Source of the DNA: Dysidea avara | Lineage: Eukaryota; Porifera; Demospongiae; Dictyoceratida; Dysideidae | Length of the DNA: 64,000 nucleotides | Reading direction: 5' to 3' | Assembly (NCBI RefSeq): GCF_963678975.1 | Contig: NC_089274.1 | Span: forward strand, 2,344,001-2,408,000 | Shown: positions 23,190 through 35,766 of the stretch, piece after piece | How positions within the stretch are numbered: the stretch's first letter is position 1 | Layout of the letters: the number at the start of each line of letters is the position of its first letter | The notes under the pieces: model-generated | The model's input: the letters and a program-made list of their open reading frames with translations, nothing else | Told to the model about the DNA's origin: nothing | The model's database searches: none | Program-made: the position numbers and the translations under genes

Positions 23190-25253
23190 GCTATATAGCT
23201 ATAGCACCAAGTCCTTTGTTGATATAACTGATGTAGTGCTGGATGTATACTTTATCACTGCACATACACACATTATGTTTTTATTATTGTAAATTACCGA
23301 TATGTAAGCAGGGTGGTTGTAAAACAAAATGCTTGTTTAGCATTGAAGTTACAGCATGCACCAATATAATTATATATAGGTACATTGTAAACATGTTGGT
23401 ATTCAAAGATGTATGTAAGGGGTACCATGCACAATAGCACCCCAGTACGTACTACCACAACGCCCTGAGTGTCTTTATAATAACAGTATATGGGTGCTCA
23501 CACTACACCCCATGACACCATAGAATGCTTATAGGTGTGGGGATAGCTTTTAATTTTCTGAACATTTCTATTAATACCATCAGAGCCACACTCAGCTGCA
23601 GTGACCACACACCCACACATTTAATAACATATTTATGGACACATTTTTAATCTAACTTTAGACATGACAACCCCCACATGTACCATTTTGTAAGCACATT
23701 TAGTAGATGCTCCAGTACTCCCTGACCCTCTTTAATACAATTTATATAATTAAGTATTGAATGCCGCTAGCCCAGAGGTAGTGGACCATCAGTGTTGTAC
23801 CACCAATACCACTGATTGTAATTATTGTGTACTTGTATGCTGTATATAATCAAATCAAATCAAATCAAATCAACAATGGCTCCATGCAGCATTTCTGGCA
23901 GGTTTACAAGTTAAATGGCTTATTATGTAGGCCATCATGACTATGATGAAAGTGTACAAAAAACAAAACAAACAAACAGTATGTGAATGCTGGACAAACA
24001 TGTGACCATATATATATATGATCATCAGTTGTGGGCACTGTGATGGCAAGGAAAACAATCAGAATGTAATGACCTCATTAATTGAAATGACTGATAAGAT
24101 TTGTAGCAAACTGATCATTTGTAAATAGCTAATTGTACATATGTTCCCCCCTTGCAAATCTCCCCCCCTGTAATTATTCCCCCTGGTCATAATCAGTAAA
24201 CACTTACTGCCCAGTAATAATTATAAATAAATAAAATTAATGTTAACTACATACATACAAAAAGAAGAAACAACAACATTCAAACAAACAAAGAACTGTA
24301 CAAAATAAAATAAAAAACACTATAAGTCAGGGTTGACTGTGATGTCCATTCTACTACCAAAAAGATACTCTGCGATGCAGAGATTGATTTCTGGCCATTC
24401 AATAGGTCTCTAACACTGGCTTTTGAAAATGTTGTTGTGTGTATGAAATTACATAGTACATACTTAATTCCTTTGATCGAAACACTGACTTCCACAGTTG
24501 TGTAGTTGTTAGAGATGTTCAAATGATCCAACTCAGCAAGCAGTTGTAAATATTCTGTTGCTTTCAACAACTAGTGTGCAGATTCAATGTGTTGTCTTGA
24601 GTTGTAATATCCATCGATAGATTATAGATATCAATGTCAGGGCAATAAGGTGTGACCAGAAGGTATGATTTCTTGCAGCGATTCATTAAAGCGAAAGTCA
24701 GCAGACACCGACACCTTGACAATCAGCAAAAAAGGTTGTCGACTTCAAGGCCTAAATGTGCAACACTTGATTATGATAATAAGTATACCTCTGCTGACTG
24801 GGCAACCACCCAGTAAATGGGCTGTCAGTAGCTGGTTGGTTGGAGCCGGTCACACAAGAACACTTTGTATTGCACTATATGTGCAGGTTCACTGAGGTTG
24901 CCGAGACTGCAGTGGGCATTGTGTCAGAGGAAGCCTTCAACAGAAAGGAAAGCTGCCCAGGGTGAAACCCACCTAAGAGTTTGTTCCATGTTTTGCAACA
25001 ATACTCCTATTAAGGCAGCTTATTTTTCGTATTTCTCCAAGGGGGGGCAAAAGAAAATGAGAAAAACGGGGGGAAACCACAAAAAAAAGTAATTATTTAA
25101 AATTATGGCGGGGCGGCCTGTTTTAGCTGGCGCCCGCCCCACGCGATTTTTTAAGGGGCGTGACACCCACATCCTACAATGAAAGTAAACAACCGTACAC
25201 TTCTTACAGTGATGAGTTGAGTCAGCCTATTAACAGTAGTATAGACTGTCTAC
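23190..25253. other. Tetraspanin 2-3 intergenic region
   Basis: This 2-kb spacer has an (AATCA)n run at about 23849-23876 that looks like the tail of a truncated LINE (preceding text ctagcccagaggtagtggac). Pyrimidine/C runs lie at 24143-24185. I find no exon. The promoter of tetraspanin 3 should lie near its right end; no CRE is seen there. Confidence 0.5.
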
Positions 25254-28200
25254 ATGGCGGTTGGAGAGGGCAGTGTTTGCAACTTTCTTTCAAAATACAT
25301 TCTCTTCGTAGTGAACATAATAATCTGGGTAAGCCTGTACATGATACTCAGCATGATTATTATTATTATTAAATACAGAGAAAAAGGCATTACGCCTGTG
25401 AGTCCTGCTCGTTACAATAAACAATTACAGTACGAATAAAAGTTGTCAATCATAATTTTAAAATTGTCACTAGTAGCTAGAATTAGACGACACTACATAA
25501 TTGGGCAAATTATTCCATGAGTTGATGCGAGTTGATGGTTCTTACTGAAAAGAATTTGCTGCGAACGTTCTTTTGGACATGAGGTTTGAAAAGTTTAATG
25601 TTATGTCCCCTTGTGACACTTGACAAACTCTGGTGAAAGAATACTTAATTCAGGTTGTAGATTAACATTCCCATGTAAGATATTATATACCAATATCATG
25701 TCAGCACGATGCCTTCGATAAGATAATGTAGGAAGCTTGAGGGTCAAACCAGACGTTCATTATACTCTAAACCGGCTGAACATATTTAGTAACATATTTA
25801 GTGGCTCTTCTTTGCGGCACTCTCTCCATCCTATCACAATTTCCAATATAATTAGGTCCTCATACAACATTAGCATATTCAAGATGAGGTCTTGCCAGAG
25901 CCTTGTAGAGTATTGGAAAGGTCTTTCTATTTGTTATTAGTGATTTAGAGTGTTAAATGATTTTTTGATTAATCCCAATATGCGATTAGCTCTATTTATA
26001 GCAGAGGTTGCTTGGCTATGGAACTTTAAGCTAAAATCCACTATTATTCCTAGGTCTTTATGTTCAGATACTACCCGGGTTGTCCATCCATATAATATGT
26101 GTGACACGGGTTAGTGTTACCCAGATACATAACAAACGTCTATACAACATTGAAATTCAGCAACCACTTCATCGACCACTCTTTTAGTAATAAGAGATCT
26201 TGTTCCAATTGAAAGTTACTCTGCTGGTTTACAATTGGGCAAAACAGCTTGACATCATTAGCAAACAGCAACACTTGGGATGATACTTTGCTGGGAAGAT
26301 CATGACATAAATTGAAAACAAAAGAGGGCCAATCACAGATCCTTGAGGCACACCACTGAGTACATTACTTGTAGCTGATTTAACACCATTAGTCACAACA
26401 GCCTGCTTCCTTTCAGAGAGAAAGGATCTAATCCACTACAGAACTTTGTCCTGTATGCCATAAGCTTCAAGTTTTAAAAGTAATCTTTCATGAGGGACAG
26501 AGTCAAAGGCCTTACTGAAGCCCAAATACAGTACAGCAACAGGGACGCCTTTCTCAAGAGATTCAGTCCAGTAATGTAGTGCGATTAAAAGTTGTGTAAC
26601 ACAGGAGCGTCTTGGCATAAAGCCATGCTGTTCATTAACTAGTAGATTATTCCTAAATAGATAGTCAAACATTTTATCTCTGATCACTGATTCCAATACC
26701 TTGCAAATCAGTGGAGTCAAACTAATCGGTCTGTAATTAGATGGGAGTTTACGGTCATCCTTCTTAAAAACTGGAGCCACGTCTGCTAGTTTCCAATCAT
26801 TAGGAACTATACCTGTGTACAAGGATTTCTGAAACAATACTGCTAAAGGTTTTGACAACTCAAGAGCTATACTTCTTTGAAAAACGGGGATGCCAACCAT
26901 CTGGACCAGGTGATTTATTAGCACCTAAGTGACATAACTTATCTTTATCAGACATCTGAATATCAGCCATTGGTACATCATTAAATACATCAGGTAAAGA
27001 AGGCATATTTCTTAAATCTTCCTGGGTAAAAACACTTGCAAAATACTCATTAAGAACATTAGCTTTATCTTGATTTGAAACAGAATCTCCATTATCACTA
27101 GTCTTTAAAGTATCCACAGGTAATCTAGTCTTCATTTTAGAATTGACATATTTCCAAAGTACTTTCAGATTTGTTTTGATGTTTGAAACAAGATTTTCTT
27201 CATAATCAGACTTCAGTCTTCGAGTCAAACTACGAAGATCATTACATACTTTAGCAAATCTATTATAATCCAAGGTGCTGAGATTACTACAATACTCATT
27301 CCAAAGTGACCTTTTCTATTTACTTAATCATATAGCATCTTTATTTGTGTAAATATTCTTAAACTTAGGCTTAGGACTAGTTAGTGGAACAGAACGTTTA
27401 ATAGCTACATCAAATTTAGGAAAAAAGTACTGCCAAGCTGCATCCATTGTCATATTCATCATATCTTCACAATTAATATTTGTTACTTCAGACCTAAGTG
27501 CGTTGTAATCACCAGTATTAAGATTAAATTTAATATAATCCAAGTCTGCATCAGGTGTTACTAAATTAAAGCTAAACTGTAAACATAAATGGTCACTTTT
27601 GCCTTATAAAGGGGGTAAATAATTCAAATTGGAAATCATGCCTTCTTCATTAGTTATTACCAAGTCCCTGTTTCTGATCAAACGCTTGCATCAAAATTTT
27701 CTTATGCACGTAGCTATGTACATGCACACTCTGCCGATATTGCACATCATAGCTACAACATGGTTCGTTTGTGCTGGTGTGATGTATTGTGTAGAAAAGC
27801 ACTAGCTACTTCCATGGAAAAATATATAATCCTATTTATTTATTTATTTATTTATTTATGTATTTATTTATAGATTAGCAAAGCCCCTTGTAGCAGCAGA
27901 TATAGATCATATATAGATACAGTGGAATTCTCTCAAATGACTATCTGAATTAGAAAGACTTGTTATTGACATTGATGTTTATGCAACCTTTGAATTTCAT
28001 CTTCAGTGTGCATAGTGCTAAAAACCTAAAATAAGTAGATTATTTGTGCAAGTGTATAGTACAATCTGCAATTTATATGACTTACAAATTAATGAGCCTG
28101 CCTGCATGTGTTATTCTATGAAAAGCTGATGAGAAACAATTTATCTCATTCCTAACATTTGTAGTTGGTATGTATCTTACAATTTGCATGTAAATACATA

Positions 28201-31200
28201 GCGGCTCACTGTTTTTATGTAGTAGTTACGTATGTATTCACTACCAGAAAGCGTTTATCCACGCCCTTATTATATGCTTTAGAGTTCACTGAAACATCAA
28301 CTAAGTCCATTGTATAGCTACTTTTGTGCTTATAGATTCTTGGTAGCATTTTGTTGGCGGTTGGTATCATAGCAGAACTACAGAAGGAAGATTACGGTGA
28401 TGTTAGTTCTTCAATACTGGCTAGTCCTGCTATTATCTGTATAACAATTGGATCAATATTGTTTCTACTTGGTGTACTGGGATCAGTGGGGGCTCTAGTA
28501 GAACTGTACTATGTGCTGATAATAGTAAGTGGATAATTACTGTGACAAGTAAACCAATATTACATTTTAGTACATTTTGTTTCTTGGTGTCATACTACTG
28601 GCTGAAATTGGAATTGCTACCTTTATTTTCATCCGTCAAGATGAGGTATTTATTACAGGTATTTATGGAATTTGTTATTAATTATATTAAATTGCACCAG
28701 ACTAACCACAGCTTTGTTTTTCTTGTATTTTTCAGACAGAGGACATTGCTCGCGAACAGTTAAAAGAATTGATCATAGAATATAGGAATGACCCTGATTT
28801 ACAAAATTTAATAGATACGCTACAATCTGATGTACGTATGTACATGATCCAAATGGTTATGAATTTAACACAGATTACTTGTAGATACTGGAGTGTTGTG
28901 GTATTGATGGACCAAATGACTGGCAGTTAAATCCATATTTCAACTGTACTAGTCCTTCACTACAGGCTTGTAGTGTACCATTCTCCTGTTGTCTACCTGT
29001 AAGTATTCATTAAACTATAATATCTACAAATATGTTGCTGTTTGGTAAAATTTAGGAAGAAAACTCTCCCATAATCAACACACAATGTGGAGATGGTCTA
29101 CTATTACCAGAAATTGTAAGTTGTTCTGTGTACGCTGTGACGTATTTTTAGGTTGCTGGCAAAATGTGAACACAATGTCACAAATATACGTAGCTCAAAT
29201 ATATGAGGTTCTTGCAGAAATTCTCTCGTTCATGTTATATACATAGTACTGCTCTATTGTAGCATCTTGATCTTAGTGATATACAATTATTGATGCCTGG
29301 GCCTGGGTTCTGGCTATGCCTCTGATTAGATGACCACATATCAAATCCCATCATTTTGCATGCATGAAACATCATAAATGCAATAGTAGTGGTAAAAGTG
29401 GAACGCTCATAATTCAGCATGCATGCATGCAGCAGTTGCACACACAGAGAAACCATCATTAATGATGAATGTAATGATGAATGTGTGTATATAGAAAATA
29501 ATATTTAAGTATGTGGCAACATGCGACCACAAACAGAATTAGATATGGAACTGTTGTGAATGTAAAAAAACACAACCAAATAAACTAACAAAATACAAAA
29601 ATAAACATAAAAGCTACAATATTAATGACTTTTTAAAATGTGGACCACTCTTTAAAATCCCTCTCCAGAAAAATTGTTCTAGAAGAAGACTGATCTACTA
29701 TATATTGGCAGAGGCAACATCATTCTTGAGACTTTACTATACTTAATTCTTTAAAAGATTCAACAGATTCTTGATACTTTGTAATGACACACTGTTACCT
29801 CAATTGTATCGTAGTATGTATAGTCAGTTCACGTTTACCTGAGCCCTTGTTTCTTGTTAAGCTTTTCTTGTTCTGTTTTTTGCTGTGAAGCCCTTTAAAC
29901 ACCAGAACTAATAGTCAAAAGTGCTTTTATACGGGCAAGAATGAGTGAGTGATGAGATTGTAAAAATATCCCGTATGGACAATTCAGCCATACAAACATG
30001 TTTATAACGTGAAGTACAAAACCATTGAGAGTGAACATATCTTCACCTCTTTGATATATATTACTGTTTTGGGCTCAGGTGAACGCGTACTGGCTATAGC
30101 AATGTTAAGGTGGTCAAATTCAGCCAGCAACTGAAATTACTGAATTGATGGTACCCAACTTTAGAATAATGGCTAATGTTCCAGACCTGATTTTTCACTG
30201 TTCAGCATTGCTTCAACCTGAAAGGTACCTTTTTTGGCATACTGCAGTACGTACAATGCATGCTTTATATGTCCTCCTTTGTGTCACATTTATCTTTGCT
30301 GACAGTGCAAGGTGTCAATTCGGGTAGCAACATGTGATGGCTTCATAATGGGTTGTCTTGTCTCCAGACTGTTTTCCGTGTGGGGGGCGGAGAAAAAGTT
30401 GCACACAAAAAGAAAAAAAAGTGATCTGGGCATGAGACTAGTTTTCCAGATTGATTGCAGAGGTCTTTCTCATAGTTTTCTTTGTATAACAAAGCATAAT
30501 GAATACTTTGCTTTTTTAGTTAGTGTACACACTCAGGTGAAAACAACTAGCCTGGCACCATTCTTTCTTGTAATGCGGTATGCGCAGGTTCAACAGTCAC
30601 GATAGTGTTACAGAAAAATAAACAAACAAGTCCCCAGTTCCTGTTAGGTTAGGTAATCCAAAGGCTGCAGCACATATTATTGTCAGACCTTCAGTGCTGG
30701 TCACTGTAAAGTGCTAATAATAGTAATAAGTGCTAGGAATCCAGGGGCAGCTTTAGGGGGTTTCCAAGGTTTCTGGAAACCCCTTTGGGTTTGGCTTACT
30801 TAAGAACAGCTGTCCAGCCATTAGGTAACTAGCTATTACTGATTCTTCCTTAACTACAACTAAACCATCCAATAGCTATAGGGCATAGCACATGAATGAT
30901 ACTCACCAACATTTATCAACTAACTGATACTATCACTTCCTTACAGCAAAACTTAAGAATCACATCCCAAAGTTTAATCATTATAGTTTGTGCATTATTA
31001 GTAGTAAACCTTCCAAGACTACATGCAGAATTCAAACAAACAAAAGAGGTGATGGTATAGTAGTGATATAATGAAGGACAAATGCAAAGATGAAGAAGCA
31101 AAGAGTTGATTAACTCCTTAGATCAATACTCTCTAATAGAACACTCACTTACTCTAATAGAGCATTCACTGATTAAAATGTTTCAAGATAATTGTAGTGT

Positions 31201-33500
31201 TGCTAGCCTAGCGAACTATAGCTATCGTAAAGCTAGCTAAACAATCTAACCATATAGTAAGAATTTAGATAGATTGACCTATCTATAACCTATTGTTATC
31301 CAATTACATCACTATTGGTCAGCTAACACTAGCCTGCAGCTGGCTGCAACTTATTTTGTAGGTTCAGTGAGTAGCTACAAAGGCAGCAAATGACTTTTAT
31401 CAGTAATTTTATTGAATGAAGGCTTTAACTCAGATGAAAAGAAGTTGCAAGCACTCCCATTGTATTTTACGTACCTATAGTGTTTTTAAGTTTCTACAAG
31501 ATTACTATATAGAATATAGAAGGCATTGATCTTTTACTTGAACATGGTTTAATGAGTGTGAATAGATTGCATACTTACCACACATAGCTAGATAGAGTGT
31601 AAGTATTGATTCCTTTCTAAGATTCTAGTAAAACTGATAAGTTGTAGTCAAGACTTCTGCATTGCAGAATTTCCAAGAAACACTCAGAAAGTGATGGCAC
31701 GAGATGATAGTAGTGAATCAGTATAGACCAAAACTAATGTGTATAGCAGTTTTAAACATCAAGTTTTATTTAATTTCAACTTTTTCAAGCATTATAAAAT
31801 TAAAACCTTGCCAGCATCTGAAGGTACAGCCCCCAGACCCCAGCATCTGAGTCCTACTACCACTGGAAACCCCTGTTAGAAATCCTAGATCCGCCTCTGA
31901 CTGCCACCACACACTAGCTATAGCTGAAATAACAATGCTTGAGGGGGTACTTTAGCACTCAAAGCAACCTCCCCTCTAAATCTGCCTTGTAGCTATATAA
32001 TACATTCTAAACCATAGTTTTCAGCTAACGTTAATCTGTACAGGATTAAATAAGTGATGATCAGATGGCTGGTATGCTAGGTAATTGCATGCTAAAGACA
32101 CACTGGCACAATTAAGCTATACAGCCAAGAGTAAAAAGAAAACATTTAATAATGTGCACTGTTTATGGAAGATTGTTCAGTTTATGAATGCAATATATAG
32201 TATGATACTACAATGGCGGATCCAGGATGGGGCATTTGCCTCAAATGCCTCCCCCCTTTCAGCATGTGGAGGCAGGGCCGCCCACAGGGGGGGGGGGCAA
32301 CTGGGGAATTTTGCCCTGGGCCCCAGCCTGAAAGGGGACCCAGGAGGCCCCATGAAGGGCCCCTTGAATACTGACTTGTTCAAAAAAAAAAGATCGATAT
32401 GCCCTAATAGAGCAGTCAGATCTAGATACTCTAATAGAGCAGTCACAATATTCTTCAGAGGAGCAGTGTAGCAAGCTTATAAATATGGAGATATGGTTGG
32501 TGAAGGGTAGCTATTGTCATTGTCAGTATGTAATGACCTTTTTTTTTTTTGGTCTTCAACTTACAGTTTGGGAGAATTTGTGATTCAGAATGGAAACCTC
32601 CTTGCTCCTGGGGCCCCCACTTTAACTCTGCCCTGGGCCCCTTAATTTCTCTGGGCGGCCCTGTGTGGAGGAGCCATACTTCTGATTAAAATAGCTACTA
32701 AACTATATGTCAGGCCAAGAAACTCATGAAAATATGCTTTTAATAATAAATTCACCTGAAACCAAAGTGAACCAAAGTCAAAATAGCAGCGTATTAAGCG
32801 CCTCTAAAAATAATTATCGTGTTGCTGTTGTTTGAGACATTCAGAGCCTTTTAAACAACTTGTAAGACTTCACAACCATCTGAAACAGTGAGACACTATT
32901 AAGAGGTGATTATTTGCTGCTTCAAAAATGTAGCACTGAACTAGAGAATCTGGCTCACCCCAACCACTTACAACTTAGCCTTTTTGTGCCCCTCCCTTGC
33001 CAGCTCCTGGATCCGCCCCTGATATATATTGCAATACATCTGGAAGTAAAATATTTAAAAGGATAATGTATAATATATTTCAATGGCATGACCTTTTGCT
33101 GCACTTGTATTTACTCACCTGATGTTGTTCTTTGTGTTTAGAGTGGAAATCATGATCAGCTTATCCATACAGTTGGATGCTATGAAAAATTTGAAGATTT
33201 AATACAAGATCTATTGCCAGTTTTGGCTGGTGTCATGATTGGAATTATTGCACTTGAGGTTTATAAATATCTTGCATAAAGATATAACTATCATTTTCAT
33301 GTTTTGTGCAGGTTATAAGCATACTTCTTGCAATAGGCTTGATTGTTGATATCAGACGTGAGAAAAAAGAAGCAAAAAAGATAAGCATTGTTAAACCTAT
33401 ACGCAATAATGAAAACCATCGCCAAACAGATTTAAGACGTCGTCTTAAACATAGCTCAGTAATTCCTGAAACACCAAGTAATAGTTGGTATAAAAACTAG
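25254..33500 (+). CDS. TspanC8-type tetraspanin 3
   Basis: Third tandem paralogue. Exons: 25254-25328, 28336-28524, 28571-28645, 28736-28831, 28885-28998, 29056-29115, 33142-33258, 33312-33500 (TAG); 304 aa, same phases as its neighbours. It starts [20 protein letters not shown]3 [17 protein letters not shown] keeps the Glu. Loop: [43 protein letters not shown], with the eight-cysteine TspanC8 pattern kept. It has the longest tail of the four, rich in Arg/Lys/Asn/Ser and ending SNSWYKN. Intron 1 (25329-28335) contains a 5'-truncated LINE on the opposite strand, and intron 6 (29116-33141) contains nested repeats. AATAAA at 33688-33693 could be its polyadenylation signal. Confidence 0.94.
25347..27695 (-). 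mobile_element. 5'-truncated APE-type LINE (CR1/Jockey-like)
   Basis: Read on the minus strand from about 27695. It has the last part of an apurinic endonuclease ([13 protein letters not shown] ... GKSDHLC), a linker, and a reverse transcriptase with [47 protein letters not shown], and the catalytic box as FANDVKLF where FADD is usual. The C-terminal part follows ([17 protein letters not shown]). It ends at 25347-25372 in a (TAA)n tail. Several stops and frameshifts split it into ORFs of 71, 137 and 162 codons, and one catalytic Asp is Asn, so it is dead. It lies antisense in tetraspanin 3 intron 1, starting about 20 bp after the exon 1 donor. Confidence 0.88.
27832..27872. repeat. (ATTT)n microsatellite
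   Basis: Ten TTTA/ATTT units with one interruption, in tetraspanin 3 intron 1. Confidence 0.85.
29116..30654. repeat. Intron 6 of tetraspanin 3, left part with degraded family A fragment
   Basis: About 30200-30580 aligns by eye with 3900-4130 of family A copy 1 (ggcatactgcagtacgtaca, gtcctcctttgtgtcacatt, tgatggcttc, attgcagaggt). The remainder, 29116-30200, shows nothing recognisable. Confidence 0.45.
30655..30740 (+). repeat. LINE 3' end with (TAA)-like tail
   Basis: ggctgcagcacatattattg to gtcactgtaaagtgc followed by taataatagtaataa. The same 3' end occurs inverted at 35120-35200 with a (TACAA)n tail, which identifies it as a LINE terminus rather than unique sequence. Confidence 0.55.
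30742..31899. mobile_element. CAGGGGC-ended element, long form
   Basis: It starts CAGGGGCAGCTTTAGGGGG and ends ctagatccgcctctg; the reverse of that end, CAGAGGCGGATCTAGG, matches the CAGGGGCGGATCCAGG ends of three other copies nearby. The interior repeats the module CTCTAATAGARCATTCA at 31131 and 31152. It is about 1.16 kb and non-coding, with no clear target duplication. Confidence 0.55.
32211..33021 (-). mobile_element. CAGGGGCGGATCCAGG element, split by a hAT MITE
   Basis: Ends atggcggatccaggatgggg and cctggatccgcccctg are inverted. It matches the copy at 35297-35702 in opposite orientation. Removing the nested 391-bp element and one 8-bp duplication leaves 412 bp against 406 bp in the other copy. 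Confidence 0.78.
32273..32663. mobile_element. Nested hAT MITE with exact 8-bp target duplication
   Basis: Ends CAGGGCCGCCCA and TGGGCGGCCCTG are inverted (the right end reads ctctgggcggccctg). The duplication tgtggagg lies at 32265-32272 and 32664-32671. It contains two copies of the dispersed module at about 32402 and 32429. Confidence 0.88.
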
Positions 33501-35119
33501 AATACACTAATAACTCATTTATGAGTTATTATATGCAAACCTTTTACATGTATGTATGCAAGATTGATAAGTGATTTTAAATGACCAAAATTCAGATTAA
33601 GTACACAGCTACAAGGAATTTGTAACATGTAAGTTGATATTACACAAGCATGCTATGCCATGATGCATGTTTTTGGCGATATGGTTAATAAAATTAATAC
33701 ATTTTGCAACAATTTTGATTATATAGGACACTAGCTATTTGTCACTTGTGTCCACATTAAATTTGGCTTTAAGCAACCAATAGCTGTCTGTTTGTGCAAT
33801 TACATAGTATTGTGAAGCAGCATTATATTAGCTATAATGGTGACTGTAGCAGTACAGTTAGTCATATGTTTAAAATAAACATAATATGTACATAGCTTAT
33901 GGCATTTTCTTCTAACTTCCCATCCTTAGTTTTCAGGTGATCATAAACAATAGCTAATAATGTAGCCAATCAGCCGATAGCTTCAAAGCTATTTGGGTGT
34001 CATTATCTAAACTACAAGAAGCTTGGCTACATGATTATAAGCCTCATAGCTAGTTGTAACAAATTGGTAACAGTTATAAGTTTGTACTTTCACAGAGTGT
34101 TGATGATATGCTATTTGTAATTTATTATTTGTGATACATTTTAATATGGCTGTTACTACCATTATAAATTTTGTTATGATGGTGTTGACAACTAATACAA
34201 TACTAAGTGCAGAGAATTGCGGGGTAGTTGGTTGCACAGTCACTGATTTAGACTTAGCCATCATTGGAAAGCATTGCAGGATATAACTCAGTGAAATATA
34301 TTTCTGTTTGGAACAAGAGAAAACTTAGTCTGATGATTAAGTCAAAAGGTCAAAAGCTTTATGCTGTTGAGGTTGTCTTACAATTGCACATGCAATATAC
34401 CATAACTTCTGATTTTCAACTGATGAACAAAAACTACTATGGCTAAAATCACAATAACATATAGATATTGAAAGACTGTGAATACACACATTACTTACAA
34501 TATCTCCCTAACTACTACATAATCAGTTCAGATTCTCAGAAAGAAATCCAGGCTATATCAGGAGTTAACAGCGGAGCTGTAGTGCTAACTTGAAGAAAAT
34601 GATAAGAATTGGAAAGTAGTTTAGTACCAATGTTTGTATTTGTATTTGCTAATTCATTCTAGTGTTGCAATTACCATTGAAGGAAGTGAGACAGCTTTTT
34701 GGCAAAGGAGAGCTACATATAGTCTAACTATATGCTCTAACAAAACACTTTAATAAAACAGTCACAATGCTATAGTATACCTTACCTATTTATACAGTCA
34801 TGTTGCCTCACCTATATACTAAACTATGTTCTTGCATTCACCTTCATTATACAAGGTCACTATTAGAACTGCTATTAACTAACTTGGTTTTTCATCAAAT
34901 AAAGAGTTCAATAGTTTTGTATTGCATTGCTTTAATATTTTAAGAATTGTAGTGTATGCAAAGACTTAACAACAACTGTTAGGTACATTGAAGTAGGTAG
35001 TTCTTTACCTCTTGAGCTAGCAGTAACTGATTTTGTCACCAATCCAGATGTATAAATCATTTCAAAATCATTGACATATGGTTGTGACACCCTTGTAAGG
35101 TGATAGCTTTTGTATTGTA
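33501..35119. other. Tetraspanin 3-4 intergenic region, left part
   Basis: AT-rich; holds the 3' UTR of tetraspanin 3. A degenerate copy of the dispersed module pair is at about 34735-34765. No exon or bordered repeat is recognised. Confidence 0.5.
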
Positions 35120-35200
35120 TTGTATTGTATTAATGCTTTACAGTGACCAGCACTGAAGGTCTACAGCAACATGTGCTGCAGCTTTTATCCTACTAACCAA
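35108..35200 (-). repeat. LINE 3' end with (TACAA)n tail
   Basis: Plus strand gtattgtattgtattgtatt then aatgctttacagtgaccagc. The reverse complement matches 30655-30740. Only the last 80 bp or so of the LINE remain. Confidence 0.55.
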
Positions 35201-35296
35201 TGTCTATGGTACTTTGAACATGAACAGATGCATCTGTGAAATATCTTTGCTCACCACAAGCATATGGCCGGAGTTCACTGAGACTCTAACTCTAAG

Positions 35297-35702
35297 CAGG
35301 GGCGGATCCAGGAGCTGGCAAGGGGAGGGGCACAAATAGGCTAACTTGTAAGTGGTTGGGGTGAGCCAGATTCTCTAGTTCAATGCTGCATTTTTGAAGC
35401 AGCAAATGATCACCTCTTAGTATAGTGTCTCACTGTTTCAGATGGTTGTAAAGTCTTAAAAAGGCTCTGAATGTCTCAAACAACACGATAATTATTTTTA
35501 GAGGCGCTTAATACGCACGAAGGTGCTGGGTGACAATTTCAGTTAGTTTGACTTTGGTTTTGTAATAAATTGCTAGTAAAAGCATACTTTCATGAGTTTC
35601 TTGGCCTGACAGTTTAGTAGCTAATTTAATCAGAAGTATGGCTCCTCCACATGCTGAAGGGGGGGCATTTGCCTCAAATGCCCCATCCTGGATCCGCCAT
35701 TG
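35297..35702 (+). mobile_element. CAGGGGCGGATCCAGG element, uninterrupted copy
   Basis: The left end is CAGGGGCGGATCCAGGAG; the right end is catcctggatccgccattg. It is 406 bp, non-coding, and matches 32211-33021 inverted. The flanks ctctaag and ctataag resemble a decayed target duplication. Confidence 0.72.
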
Positions 35703-35766
35703 CTATAAGTAGCTACTTGTGTAAGTTTGAGGCTACACTCCAGGATTTATACTAAATGACGTATTA

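Noticed and set aside
32085-32474. ORFs of 128, 89 and 71 codons
   Set aside because: They run through nested MITE ends with G and C runs; no protein similarity is expected.
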